Source: Sphingomonas dokdonensis
GTDB lineage: Bacteria; Pseudomonadota; Alphaproteobacteria; Sphingomonadales; Sphingomonadaceae
DNA length: 64,000 nt
Direction: 5' to 3'
Assembly (NCBI RefSeq): GCF_002197685.1
Contig: NZ_NBBI01000003.1
Span: 372,001 to 436,000, forward strand
The position numbers and the translations under genes were made by a program. Of the stretch, positions 9,643 through 18,321 are shown in pieces (within the stretch, counting starts at the first letter, position 1; the number at the start of each line of letters is the position of its first letter). Below the pieces are notes generated by a model. The model worked only from the letters and a program-made list of their open reading frames with translations, was not told the origin of the DNA and made no database searches.

Positions 9643-10158
9643 TTACAGAATATAGCGAATCTTGATCTGTTGCTCTTCGGCATCACTGTTGATGGTGAAA
9701 CGCGCGGCCGAGAAACGCGGCGGGCCGAAGCGGATCGCAGGATTGCGGGAAAAGCCGAAGCCTTCGCGCGGGATGCCGGCGATCGTGTCCAGCTTCTTGT
9801 TACCATTCTCGTCATGGATCACCGCCACGGCATAATTGCCATAAGGCAAGCCATCGAGGCGCAGCGACCCAGCGGTGGCGGGCACGGAGCGGCGGGTGGC
9901 GTTGTGATCGTCGACACAGGTGGGGAAATTGTCCGGCGCCGCCGTTACGCAGACCTGCAGCAGCCCCTTTTCCGAGCGGACCTGGTTGAACCCGACATCA
10001 AGCCGCGCGACCGGCGTTGCGCCCATCAGCGGTACCGCGCCCGCGCCGAGCAGCAGCACGCGCCCGGTCGCGCGTGAAATCCCCCAGCCCCTCGTCCGTG
10101 CCGCACAGCCGATCCCAGAATCGGAAATAAAGCCCATAATTACACCCGTACCGCTCAT
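9643..10158 (-). CDS. DUF2141 domain protein, probably exported
   Basis: The C-terminal 110 residues read as DUF2141: LLQVCVTAAPDNFPTC, GLPYGNYAVAVIHDENGN, LDTIAGIPREGFGFS. A hydrophobic stretch VLLLGAGAVPLMG precedes it and could be a signal peptide. The start is uncertain. ATG 10158 and ATG 10137 give a long leader; GTG 10059 would start inside the hydrophobic stretch. Any start overlaps the 3' end of the sterol-desaturase gene (stop at 9998) in another frame, by 60 to 160 bases. Function of DUF2141 is unknown. Confidence 0.7.
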   Translation of the reverse strand: MSGTGVIMGFISDSGIGCAARTRGWGISRATGRVLLLGAGAVPLMGATPVARLDVGFNQVRSEKGLLQVCVTAAPDNFPTCVDDHNATRRSVPATAGSLRLDGLPYGNYAVAVIHDENGNKKLDTIAGIPREGFGFSRNPAIRFGPPRFSAARFTINSDAEEQQIKIRYIL

Positions 10159-10792
10159 GATGGCGCTGATGATGACTCGCCGTGATCAGCCACGCCCCTA
10201 ATGGCCCCCCCCACATGAACCGGGGAAAAACCTCCCACCCCATATGGTTGGTCACCCCCATAACCGTCATGATCGCAAGGACCACCCCGAGGGCCGCGAC
10301 GTGGATCGGAATGAGAAAGACCAGTAGCGGAATTGCAACAGCGCCGGTCAGCGCCTCGATCGGGTGAAACGCCATCGCCGCCCAGGCGGTCGGCGGCCGG
10401 CTGGCATGGTGCACGGCATGCGCGATCCGGAACGGCTTGGGCCGGTGCATCCAGCGATGCGTCCAGTAGAACCAGGTGTCGTGCGCGAAGAGGAACAGCA
10501 GCACCGATACGGGCAGATACCACAAGGGATAGGCGGAAGCGTCGGTATAGATCTGCGTCCAGCCGCGGTTCTGCCACCCCCAGGCGACCACGCCCGCCGG
10601 CACGCCGTAGATGGCGGCCGACGCGAGGCTCCACCAGATCTCCCGGCGGATCTGCGGATCGAGGCCGGTGTAGAGGCCGGGATGGCGCACGCGCGTGGCC
10701 CAGGCAAAGGCGCCGCTGGTGATGAGATAGCGCACGCCCACGATCATCGTCATCGCGGCGGCGGACAGGAGAATGGCGAGCGCGATGGACAT
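9998..10792 (-). CDS. Sterol desaturase / fatty acid hydroxylase family protein
   Basis: A 264-residue di-iron membrane hydroxylase. The histidine clusters are all present: HDTWFYWTHRWMH, HAVHHASR and SHHQRHHERYG, separated by hydrophobic segments. It lies next to and divergent from crtY, so a role in carotenoid hydroxylation is tempting: CrtZ and CrtG-like enzymes hydroxylate ionone rings in Sphingomonas. It is much longer than CrtZ (about 160-175), however, and lipid hydroxylases share these motifs. Start ATG 10792 gives an N-terminal membrane segment; the frame continues upstream without homology. Confidence 0.85.
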   Translation of the reverse strand: MSIALAILLSAAAMTMIVGVRYLITSGAFAWATRVRHPGLYTGLDPQIRREIWWSLASAAIYGVPAGVVAWGWQNRGWTQIYTDASAYPLWYLPVSVLLFLFAHDTWFYWTHRWMHRPKPFRIAHAVHHASRPPTAWAAMAFHPIEALTGAVAIPLLVFLIPIHVAALGVVLAIMTVMGVTNHMGWEVFPRFMWGGPLGAWLITASHHQRHHERYGCNYGLYFRFWDRLCGTDEGLGDFTRDRARAAARRGRGTADGRNAGRAA

Positions 10793-10947
10793 GGCGTCGC
10801 TTGTACGGGATGCACCGGGATCGGGAAAGCATCGCCCGCTGGACTGGGGCGGCCACCCGTCAAGCCGCCCGAAAGGGCGTAATTTCGGGACGATGCGCTT
10901 CAACGATCCCGCTTCCGTCATCGGGGGTGATGGGCTAGGCCGACGGG

Positions 10948-12117
10948 ATGCCGGTTACCCATGAATGCGACCTCGCCATTGTCGGCGGCGGGCTGGCGGG
11001 CGGGCTGATCGCGATGGCGGTAGCGGCCCGGCGGCCCGATGTGACGATCCGCATCGTCGAGGGCGGCGATGTGCTGGGCGGCAATCACGTCTGGTCGTTC
11101 TTCGATGCCGATGTGGCCAAGGACGATCGCTGGCTGCTGACGCCGCTCGTCTGCTACGCCTGGCCCGATTACGACATCGCCTTTCCGGCGCATGCCCGCA
11201 CGATCGCCCAGCCTTATTATTCGATCGAATCGGAGCGGTTCGACGCGGTGGTGCGCAAGGCGTTGCCGGCCGACGCGATCATGCTGGGGCGCAAGGTGCT
11301 GGCGTGCAGCGCAACCGCCGTGGTGCTGGCCGATGGCGACCGGATCGAGGCCAAGGGCGTGATCGACGCACGCGGCGCGGGCGACCTGTCGATGCTGGAG
11401 GTGGGCTGGCAGAAGTTCGTCGGGCGTACGCTCGATATCCCGGCAGGGCATGGCGTGACGCGGCCGATGGTGATGGACGCGACGGTGGCGCAGCATGACG
11501 GCTATCGCTTCGTCTATCTGCTGCCGTTCTCGCCGACGCGCCTGTTCGTCGAGGACACCTATTACAGCGACGGATCGTCGTTGAACGTGCGTGCGCTGAA
11601 CCACCGGATCGACGTTTATGCCGCGGCGCGCGGCTGGGAGGTCGCGGGCGAGGCGAACGACCTGCGCGAGGAGCGCGGCGCGCTGCCGGTGGTGATCGGC
11701 GGCGATTTCGAGGGCTATTGGCGGTGGGGCGGGGCAAAGGTCGCCAAGGCCGGCGCCCGGGCCGGGCTGTTCCACCCGACCACCGGCTATTCGCTGCCCG
11801 ATGCCGTTCGCCTGGCGGTGCGCATCGCAGCGGCGGACGATCTGAGCGGCGAGGCGCTGCACGAGCTGACGCATGATTATGCGCGCGAACGGTGGGAGGA
11901 GCGGCGCTTCTACCGCCTGCTCGACGCGATGCTTTTCCGTGCGGCCGATCCCGATGTGCGCTACAAGGTGCTGGAGCGGTTCTACCGGCTCCATCCGAAA
12001 CTGATTTCGCGTTTTTATTCGGCGCGATCGACCACCAAAGACAAGTTGCGCGTTCTGGCGGGAAAGCCGCCGGTCCCGGTGCTTCGGGCCCTTCGCGCGA
12101 TCAGGAACATATCATGA
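10948..12117 (+). CDS. crtY: Lycopene beta-cyclase CrtY
   Basis: A 389-residue flavoprotein that cyclises both ends of lycopene to beta-carotene at the membrane. Seen: dinucleotide-binding motif LAIVGGGLAGGLIA at the N-terminus, GGNHVWSFFD (a CrtY signature), YYSIESERFD, VIDARG and FHPTTGYSLPDAVRLA. Length matches proteobacterial CrtY (about 385). Its stop overlaps the crtI start by 4 bases, so this is the first gene of the crt operon. Confidence 0.95.
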   Translation: MPVTHECDLAIVGGGLAGGLIAMAVAARRPDVTIRIVEGGDVLGGNHVWSFFDADVAKDDRWLLTPLVCYAWPDYDIAFPAHARTIAQPYYSIESERFDAVVRKALPADAIMLGRKVLACSATAVVLADGDRIEAKGVIDARGAGDLSMLEVGWQKFVGRTLDIPAGHGVTRPMVMDATVAQHDGYRFVYLLPFSPTRLFVEDTYYSDGSSLNVRALNHRIDVYAAARGWEVAGEANDLREERGALPVVIGGDFEGYWRWGGAKVAKAGARAGLFHPTTGYSLPDAVRLAVRIAAADDLSGEALHELTHDYARERWEERRFYRLLDAMLFRAADPDVRYKVLERFYRLHPKLISRFYSARSTTKDKLRVLAGKPPVPVLRALRAIRNIS

Positions 12118-13598
12118 GTAGCCGTGCCATTGTTATCGGTGCCGGGTTTGGCGGCCTGGCGCTTGCCATTCGCCTTCAGTCGGCGGGTGTTGCGACAAAG
12201 ATCCTGGAAGCACGCGACAAGCCGGGCGGGCGGGCGTATGTCTGGCAGCAGGACGGTTTTACCTTCGATGCCGGGCCGACCGTCATCACCGATCCCGCCT
12301 GCCTCGCCGAGCTGTGGGCGCTGAGCGGCGACGAGATGAGCCGCGACGTGACGCTGGAGCCGGTGCAGCCGTTCTACCGGCTCAACTGGCCCGACGGCAC
12401 CAATTTCGATTACACCAACGACGACAAGGTGCTGCGCGGCGAGATCGCGAAGCTCGATCCCGCGGACGTCGAAGGTTATTCCAAGTTCCTGGAATATTCG
12501 GCCGGCGTGTACCGCGAGGGCTATGAAAAGCTCGGCCATGTCGCGTTTCTCGACTTCGCCTCGATGATCAAGGCGGCGCCGGCGCTGGCGAAATACCAGG
12601 CGTGGCGGTCGGTCTATTCGATGGTGTCCTCGTTCGTGAAGAGCGAGAAATTGCGCGAGGCGCTGTCGTTCCATACCCTGCTGGTGGGCGGCAATCCGAT
12701 GACCACCAGCGCGATCTATGCGCTGATCCACAAGCTGGAGCGCGACGGCGGCGTGTGGTTCGCGCGCGGCGGCACCAACCGGCTGGTGGCGGGCATGGTG
12801 ACGCTGTTCGAGCGGCTGGGCGGCACGATCCGGCTGAACGATCCGGTGGCCGAGATCGAGACGATGGGCGACCGGGTGACGGCGGTGCGCACGCAGAGCG
12901 GCTGGCGCGGCGAAGCGGACATGGTCGCCTCCAACGGCGACATCGTCCACACCTATCGCGACCTGCTCGGCTCGTCGCGTGCGGCGGCGCGAACGGCGGC
13001 GCGGCTGGAGCGCAAGAAATTCTCGCCCTCGCTGTTCGTGGTGCACTTCGGGATCAAGGGCACGTGGCCGGGCATCCCGCATCACATGATCCTGTTCGGA
13101 CCGCGCTATAAGGGGCTGCTGGCCGACATCTACGACCATGGCGTGCTGAGCGAGGACTTCTCGCTCTACCTGCACCACCCGACCGTGACCGACCCGAGCC
13201 TGGCGCCCGAGGGCTGCTCGACCTTCTACGCGCTGGCGCCGGTGCCGCATCAGGGCAAGTTTCCGGAGGATTGGGATCGCATCGCGCCGATCCTGGAGAA
13301 GCGCATCCTCGACGAGGTCGGGCGGCGGCTGATTCCCGATATTCACGAGCGGATCGTCACCAAGTTCAGCTACACGCCGGCCGATTTCTCGCGCGATCTC
13401 AACGCGCATCTCGGCAGTGCGTTCAGCCTGGAGCCGGTGCTGACGCAAAGCGCCTGGTTCCGGGTGCACAATCGCGACGATGCGATTTCGAACCTGTATT
13501 TCGTGGGTGCGGGCACGCATCCGGGCGCCGGCATCCCCGGCGTCGTGGGCAGCGCCAAGGCGACCGCGGCGCTGATGCTTGAAGGAGTGAGACGGTGA
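12114..13598 (+). CDS. crtI: Phytoene desaturase CrtI
   Basis: FAD-dependent phytoene desaturase, 494 residues, making lycopene from phytoene. Seen: AIVIGAGFGGLALAIRLQ at the N-terminus, KPGGRAYVW, FTFDAGPTVITDP, and the C-terminal bacterial-type phytoene dehydrogenase signature around YFVGAGTHPGAGIPGV. ATG 12114 overlaps the crtY TGA (ATGA); the longer open frame from 11892 is antisense-free coding of crtY in another frame. Confidence 0.97.
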   Translation: MSSRAIVIGAGFGGLALAIRLQSAGVATKILEARDKPGGRAYVWQQDGFTFDAGPTVITDPACLAELWALSGDEMSRDVTLEPVQPFYRLNWPDGTNFDYTNDDKVLRGEIAKLDPADVEGYSKFLEYSAGVYREGYEKLGHVAFLDFASMIKAAPALAKYQAWRSVYSMVSSFVKSEKLREALSFHTLLVGGNPMTTSAIYALIHKLERDGGVWFARGGTNRLVAGMVTLFERLGGTIRLNDPVAEIETMGDRVTAVRTQSGWRGEADMVASNGDIVHTYRDLLGSSRAAARTAARLERKKFSPSLFVVHFGIKGTWPGIPHHMILFGPRYKGLLADIYDHGVLSEDFSLYLHHPTVTDPSLAPEGCSTFYALAPVPHQGKFPEDWDRIAPILEKRILDEVGRRLIPDIHERIVTKFSYTPADFSRDLNAHLGSAFSLEPVLTQSAWFRVHNRDDAISNLYFVGAGTHPGAGIPGVVGSAKATAALMLEGVRR

Positions 13599-13638
13599 TC
13601 AAGCGCGTGGCTCTCCGGGTTGATGGGGAGAGCGAGAA

Positions 13639-14220
13639 GTGAAGCGACTGGCGGTTTATTGCGGCTCGGCGACGCCGAGCGATCCGCTGTACATGGAGAC
13701 CGGCCGCGCCGTTGGGCGCAGCCTTGCCGAGCGTGGCATCGGCGTCGTCTATGGCGGCGGGCGGCTCGGGCTGATGGGAGCCGTCGCGGACGGGGCGCTG
13801 GCCGCGGGCGGCGAGGTGATCGGGATCATTCCCCAGGCGCTGGTCGATGCCGAGGTGGCGCATCGCGGGTTGACCGAGCTTCACGTCGTCGACGGCATGC
13901 ACGATCGCAAGCGCGCCTTCACCGACCTGTCGGACGGCTTCGTCACCATTCCCGGCGGCACGGGCACGATGGACGAATTGTGGGAAGCACTGAGCTGGGC
14001 GCAGCTCGGCTATCATGCCGATCCGGTCGGGTTGCTCAACATCGCGGGCTATTACGACCATCTGATCGCCTTCTGGGAGAAGATGGGTGAGGTGGGCTTC
14101 CTTCGGCCGCAGCACCGCGACCTGCTGATCGTGGCGGACACGATGGACGCGCTGATCGAGCGGATGGCGAACCATGTGCCGACCCAGCCGATCGTGCGGA
14201 TGAACGCGGCCGACCTGTGA
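13639..14220 (+). CDS. LOG family (TIGR00730) Rossmann-fold protein
   Basis: 193 residues with the LOG signature PGGTGTMDELWEAL and the N-terminal VYCGS, YGGGRLGLMGAVAD blocks. The family hydrolyses nucleoside-5'-monophosphate N-glycosidic bonds (cytokinin riboside monophosphates, AMP); it was once misnamed lysine decarboxylase. The GTG start follows GGGGAGAGCGAGA. It sits inside the crt operon and its TGA overlaps the crtB GTG by 4 bases (GTGA), so expression is coupled to carotenoid synthesis although no biochemical link is known to me. Confidence 0.9.
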   Translation: MKRLAVYCGSATPSDPLYMETGRAVGRSLAERGIGVVYGGGRLGLMGAVADGALAAGGEVIGIIPQALVDAEVAHRGLTELHVVDGMHDRKRAFTDLSDGFVTIPGGTGTMDELWEALSWAQLGYHADPVGLLNIAGYYDHLIAFWEKMGEVGFLRPQHRDLLIVADTMDALIERMANHVPTQPIVRMNAADL

Positions 14221-15155
14221 CGCCGGCCAGCGCCGAGCGCGCCGCTCTGGTCGCCGCCGCCCGCGATTCCATCGCGCGCGGGTCGAAGAGCTTCGCGCTG
14301 GCCAGCCGGCTGTTCGATCGGGCGACGCGCGAGCGGGCATGGCTGCTTTATGCCTGGTGCCGCGCGTGCGACGACATCGTCGACGGGCAGGACCATGGGC
14401 ATGGCATGCGGGCGGTGGCGGATGCCGAGGCGCGCGTGGCGGTGATCGGTGAGAAGACGGCCGCGGCGCTCGCCGGGCAGGTTGTCGGCGACATGCCGTT
14501 CGACGCACTGCGCGTCGTGGCGGCGGAGACGGGGCTGCCGGCGCGGTTCGCGCACGATCTGGTCACCGGGTTCCGGCTCGACGCGGAGGATTGGCGACCG
14601 CGCAGCGAGAACGACCTGTACCGTTATTGCTACCATGTCGCCGGCGCCGTTGGCTGCATGATGGCGGTTGTGATGGGGGTCGATCCGGCGGACGAGGAGA
14701 CGCTGGACCGCGCCTGCGATCTCGGCATGGCGTTTCAGCTCGCCAATATCGCGCGCGATATCGAGGAGGATGATCGGGTCGGCCGCTGCTACCTGCCGGT
14801 CGAATGGCTGGTCGAGATGGATATTCCGCCCGGGCAGCACATGAAGCCGCCGTTTCGCGACCGGTTGGTGGTGCTGTCGCGGCGGCTGGCCGCGCGCGCG
14901 GCGCTGCACGAGGCGAGCGCGCGGGTTGGCGCGGGTAGGCTGCCGGGGCGGGCGCGTTGGGCCGTGCTGTCGGCTGCGGGCATCTATGGGGACATTGCGC
15001 GGGAAGTCGCGGCGCGGGGCAATCATGCCTGGGATCATCGCGTGACGACGCCCAAGCGCGCGAAGCTGGCGTGGGTGGCGAAGGCGGCGGTCGCGGCGCG
15101 GCGCCCGGTGGCGGATGCGCCGCGCGATCCGGTGCTGTGGACGCGGCCGCGGTAA
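14217..15155 (+). CDS. crtB: Phytoene synthase CrtB
   Basis: 312-residue trans-isoprenyl synthase that condenses two geranylgeranyl diphosphates to phytoene. Seen: SKSFALASRLF at the N-terminus, first Asp-rich motif DDIVDG near residue 57, YCYHVAGAVGCMM, and the second Asp-rich motif NIARDIEEDDRVGRCYLP. Starts at a GTG that overlaps the preceding stop. Last gene of the crtY-crtI-LOG-crtB operon; with the sterol-desaturase-family enzyme upstream it could supply hydroxylated yellow carotenoids. Confidence 0.95.
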   Translation: MTPASAERAALVAAARDSIARGSKSFALASRLFDRATRERAWLLYAWCRACDDIVDGQDHGHGMRAVADAEARVAVIGEKTAAALAGQVVGDMPFDALRVVAAETGLPARFAHDLVTGFRLDAEDWRPRSENDLYRYCYHVAGAVGCMMAVVMGVDPADEETLDRACDLGMAFQLANIARDIEEDDRVGRCYLPVEWLVEMDIPPGQHMKPPFRDRLVVLSRRLAARAALHEASARVGAGRLPGRARWAVLSAAGIYGDIAREVAARGNHAWDHRVTTPKRAKLAWVAKAAVAARRPVADAPRDPVLWTRPR

Positions 15156-15461
15156 ATGTCCTGGACCTTGGCTGAGGCCGGGGTCCCGTTACGACCGGGT
15201 CGATGTCGGGCCCCGGCCTTCGCCGGGGAACAATTGTTGTGGATCGGGCTGCGGCAGACCCGCTGTCACGCCGGAATTGTCGTGGCGTCCGCCGTGGCGG
15301 GTATCCTACAGCTGCTGCGTTTGCGGGCCGGTGGACCCCGGGGCAGGCCCGGGGTGACGAAGTGAATTACCGTTCGCCTTGAGCTTGTCGAAGCGCGTGT
15401 CTCAAGCGCTGGTGCTGCTTGGCACGTGCTTCGACAGGCTCAGGCACGAACGGAGGAAGCG
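15156..15461. repeat. Intergenic repeats between crtB and thrS
   Basis: No gene is seen in these 306 bases. A long imperfect inverted repeat has arms at 15371-15399 and 15423-15452 (CGTTCG..GAGCTTGTCGAAGC against GCTTCGACAGGCTC..CGAACG), the type widely dispersed between sphingomonad genes. Shorter GC-rich dyads such as CCCCGGCCTTCGCCGGGG lie at 15211-15228. Convergent position suggests the long stem ends both transcripts. Confidence 0.7.
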
Positions 15462-17471
15462 TTACGCCAGATCGGGCGCCTTCGCCTCTTCCACCAGCCG
15501 CGCAATGATCTCGTCCAGCTTGACGATTTCCTGACCCTGCGAGCCCAGGCGGCGGACGGCGACGGTGCCTTCCTCCGCCTCGCGTTTGCCGACCACCAGC
15601 ATGGCGGGGACCTTGGCGAGGCTGTGCTCGCGCACCTTGTAGTTGATCTTCTCGTTACGCAGATCGGTTTCGACGCGCAGGCCCGCGGCGGCGAGCTTGG
15701 CGCGCACCTCCTCGGCATAATCGTCGGCGTCCGACACGATCGTCGCGACCACCGCCTGCACCGGCGACAGCCACAGCGGGAAGCGACCGGCGTGATGCTC
15801 GATCAGGATGCCGAGGAAGCGTTCGAACGTGCCGAGAATCGCGCGGTGGAGCATGACCGGACGGTGGCGCTCGCCATCCTCACCGATGTAGCTGGCGTCG
15901 AGGCGGTCGGGCAACACGCGGTCCGACTGGATCGTGCCGACCTGCCATGTGCGGCCGATCGCGTCGGTCAGGTGGAATTCGAGCTTGGGCGCGTAGAAGG
16001 CGCCTTCGCCCTCCAGCTCCTCGAACCCGTCCTTGATCGTCTGCGGGAGGTTCGACGCCATCACGGCGCGGCGCAGCTCGTCCTCCGACTTGTCCCACAT
16101 CGCATCGTCCCCGAAGCGCTTCTCGGGGCGCAACGCGAGCTTCACCGCATAATCGGTGAAGCCCAGGTCGCGGTACACGCTGTCGAGCAGGTCGATGAAC
16201 TTGGCGACTTCATCGACCAGCTGGTCCTCGCGCACGAAGATATGCGCGTCGTCCTGCGTGAACTGGCGCACGCGCATGATGCCGTGGAGCGCGCCGTGCG
16301 GTTCGTTGCGGTGGCAGCAGCCGAATTCGGCCATACGGATGGGGAGGTCGCGGTACGACTTGATCCCCTGACGGAAGATCAGGACGTGCGCCGGGCAGTT
16401 CATCGGCTTCAGCGCCATCCAATCGGCGTCGTCCGACACCAGCGCGCCCTCATCCTCGATGTTGGGCACCTCGTCGGGAATGACGAACATGTTTTCGCGA
16501 TACTTGCCCCAGTGGCCGGATTTCTCCCACTGGCGCGCGTCCATCACCTGCGGCGTCTTGACCTCATCATAGCCCGCCGCGTCGAGCCGGCGGCGCATGT
16601 ACGCCTCCAGCTGGCGCCAGATCATATAGCCCTTGGGGTGCCAGAAGACGCTGCCGTGCGCCTCGGCCTGGAGGTGGAACAGGTCCATTTCCTGCCCGAT
16701 CTTGCGGTGGTCGCGCTTGGCGGCCTCCTCGAGCATGGTGAGGTGCGCGTCGAGCTGCTTCTTGTTCAGCCAGCCGGTGCCGTAGATGCGGCTGAGCATC
16801 GCGTTCTTCTGGTCGCCGCGCCAGTATGCGCCCGACACGCGCGTCAGCTTGAACGCCTGCGGATCGAGCTTGCCCGTCGAGGCCAGATGGGGCCCGCGGC
16901 ACATGTCGAGCCAGGCGTCCTCACCCTTGCCGGCGCGATAGACCGTCAGTTCCTCGCCCTCGGGAAGCTCCGCGGCCCATTCGGCCTTGAAGGTCTCGCC
17001 CTGCTTCGTCCAGCGGTCGATCAGGTCGGCACGCGACCAGACTTCGCGGATCAGCGGCTCGTCCGCTGCGATGATCTCGCGCATCTTTGCCTCGATCGCG
17101 GGCAGATCCTCCTCGGTGAAGGGGCCGCGATCCGCCGGGGCGGCAAAATCGTAATAAAAGCCGTCGTCCGTTGCCGGACCGAAGGTGATCTGCGTGCCGG
17201 GGAACAGCGCCTGCACCGCCTCGGCAAGAACGTGCGCGTAGTCGTGCCGCGCAAGCTCGAGCGCGTCGGCCTCGTCGCGGTTCGTCACCAGCGCGAGATG
17301 CGAGCTGCCCTCGAACGGGCGGTTGATGTCGCGCAGTTCGCCGTCGACGCGCGCGGCGATCGCCGCCTTGGCGAGGCCGGGGCCGATCGCGGCGGCGATG
17401 TCAGCGGGCGTCGAACCCGGCGGTACCTCGCGTACCGAGCCGTCCGGAAGCGTGATCGAGAGCATGTTCAT
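15462..17471 (-). CDS. thrS: Threonyl-tRNA synthetase
   Basis: Class II synthetase, 669 residues, charging tRNA-Thr. Domain order is complete: TGS domain ([20 protein letters not shown]), editing domain with [11 protein letters not shown] and MCRGPHL, catalytic core with class II motif 2 ([26 protein letters not shown]) and motif 3 ([13 protein letters not shown]), and the C-terminal anticodon-binding domain. Zinc-ligand contexts MNCPAH and DAHIF are present. ATG 17471 is preceded by AGGAAA. A leader ORF and terminator upstream indicate attenuation control. Confidence 0.98.
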   Translation of the reverse strand: MNMLSITLPDGSVREVPPGSTPADIAAAIGPGLAKAAIAARVDGELRDINRPFEGSSHLALVTNRDEADALELARHDYAHVLAEAVQALFPGTQITFGPATDDGFYYDFAAPADRGPFTEEDLPAIEAKMREIIAADEPLIREVWSRADLIDRWTKQGETFKAEWAAELPEGEELTVYRAGKGEDAWLDMCRGPHLASTGKLDPQAFKLTRVSGAYWRGDQKNAMLSRIYGTGWLNKKQLDAHLTMLEEAAKRDHRKIGQEMDLFHLQAEAHGSVFWHPKGYMIWRQLEAYMRRRLDAAGYDEVKTPQVMDARQWEKSGHWGKYRENMFVIPDEVPNIEDEGALVSDDADWMALKPMNCPAHVLIFRQGIKSYRDLPIRMAEFGCCHRNEPHGALHGIMRVRQFTQDDAHIFVREDQLVDEVAKFIDLLDSVYRDLGFTDYAVKLALRPEKRFGDDAMWDKSEDELRRAVMASNLPQTIKDGFEELEGEGAFYAPKLEFHLTDAIGRTWQVGTIQSDRVLPDRLDASYIGEDGERHRPVMLHRAILGTFERFLGILIEHHAGRFPLWLSPVQAVVATIVSDADDYAEEVRAKLAAAGLRVETDLRNEKINYKVREHSLAKVPAMLVVGKREAEEGTVAVRRLGSQGQEIVKLDEIIARLVEEAKAPDLA

Positions 17472-17520
17472 GGTCGGTTTCCTGCAATGCGACTGCGCTT
17501 AGGCGAGCGGACCCGCGACG

Positions 17521-17564
17521 AAAAGAGCGTCCGGAGGTCTGGCAGGAACGAAGTGGAGGACGCC
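17521..17564 (-). terminator. Putative attenuator terminator in the thrS leader
   Basis: On the minus strand GGCGTCC (17564-17558) can pair with GGACGCT (17532-17526) and is followed by CTTTTC. It lies between the Thr-rich leader ORF and the thrS start, where a transcription attenuator should be. The loop is long (25 bases) and contains further complementarity. Confidence 0.6.
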
Positions 17565-17601
17565 GGCCCACCCGTTCCCGGGCGAGCAAGCCGTCAGCGC
17601 C

Positions 17602-17670
17602 TCAGCGCGTGACCGACCGCCCCCGGATGCCCGGGGTAGTCGTAGTGGTCGTGGCACGGTTGCGTGGCAT
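17602..17670 (-). CDS. Threonine-rich leader peptide of thrS
   Basis: A 22-codon ORF (MPRNRATTTTTTPGIRGRSV plus TR) 131 bases before thrS carries six consecutive Thr codons (ACG ACC ACT ACG ACT ACC) and a seventh near the end. This is the hallmark of a transcription-attenuation leader: ribosomes stalling for charged tRNA-Thr would favour an antiterminator. A promoter-like sequence places the transcript start at or next to the ATG, so the leader may be translated leaderless, as is known for the trp leader of Sinorhizobium. The ORF is too short for routine gene calling. Seen directly; regulation is inference. Confidence 0.75.
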   Translation of the reverse strand: MPRNRATTTTTTPGIRGRSVTR

Positions 17671-17677
17671 CACCGAC

Positions 17678-17706
17678 GATGTAGCGCCGGGCGGTGGCCG
17701 GAACAA
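17678..17706 (-). promoter_or_regulatory. Putative promoter of the thrS leader
   Basis: On the minus strand TTGTTC (17706-17701) and TACATC (17683-17678) are separated by exactly 17 bases. The -10 element ends 7 bases before the leader ATG, which fits initiation on the start codon itself. Confidence 0.5.
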
Positions 17707-17728
17707 CCTTTCCCGGCGAACCGCCCAC

Positions 17729-17764
17729 AAAACAACGGGCCCGCCTCCTTTCGGAAGCGAGCCC
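17729..17764 (-). terminator. Rho-independent terminator after the glycine-zipper gene
   Basis: On the minus strand GGGCTCGCTTCC and GGAGGCGGGCCC form a 12-bp stem with a GAAA tetraloop (17764-17737), followed by GTTGTTTT. It lies just downstream of the gene at 17848-18204 and just upstream of the thrS promoter, insulating the two. Confidence 0.85.
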
Positions 17765-17847
17765 GCGCCCTCATACGCTACGCGAGGGATACGCAGACCC
17801 CCCGCAAGGGGCCATCTCGTCGGCGGGGGATCCCGCCGGCCGCTGGA

Positions 17848-18204
17848 TCAGCGGCAATAGCGTGGGTTGTTCGACTTCTCGATCGCGTTGCCGGCGACCG
17901 CGCCGCCGACACCGCCGAGCACCGTGCCGAGCGCACGATCACCGCGGCTGTCGATCACCCGGCCCAGCAGACCGCCGGCGATCGCACCGACGATGGTGCC
18001 GGTGGTGCCGTTGTTGCAGCGTTGGTTGCGGGAGTAGCGACGGTCGTTGCCGCGATAGCCGCGGGCGCCACGATAATTATCGTAGCCGCGATACTGGCGC
18101 TCATAGCGGTCGCCGTAGTAGCGCTGCGCCGATGCTTCTGCCGGGATCATGGCCACCGTGCTCATCGCGAGAGCGGCGCCGGCGAGCGAAAGCTTCTTGA
18201 ACAT
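17848..18204 (-). CDS. Exported glycine-zipper protein
   Basis: 118 residues with a signal peptide (MFKKLSLAGAALAMSTVAM..AEASAQ), a Tyr/Arg/Gly-rich low-complexity stretch, and a glycine zipper (GTIVGAIAGGLLG, GTVLGGVGGAVAG) of the 2TM type near the C-terminus. Such proteins reside in the envelope; function is not known. It is followed by its own strong terminator. Two cysteines (QRCNNG and PRYCR) could form a disulfide. Confidence 0.85.
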   Translation of the reverse strand: MFKKLSLAGAALAMSTVAMIPAEASAQRYYGDRYERQYRGYDNYRGARGYRGNDRRYSRNQRCNNGTTGTIVGAIAGGLLGRVIDSRGDRALGTVLGGVGGAVAGNAIEKSNNPRYCR

Positions 18205-18321
18205 GGTTGCGTCTCCCGTTCCAAATTCCGTCGGAGAGGGCGGATGCCGTCCCCATGACGATGCTTTTGGCCGATTCGCATTGAGCCAAGCCTGAATGTG
18301 CTCGTTATCCGCGGTTCAGGT

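Noticed and set aside
12015..13520. 501-codon minus-strand frame
   Set aside because: Antisense to crtI; His/Arg/Gln-rich shadow composition.
17472..17601. T-box riboswitch upstream of thrS
   Set aside because: No T-box sequence or specifier hairpin was found, and T-boxes are essentially absent from proteobacteria. The Thr-rich ORF fits peptide attenuation.
15426..17612. 728-codon plus-strand frame
   Set aside because: Antisense to thrS over its whole length, with no recognisable domain.
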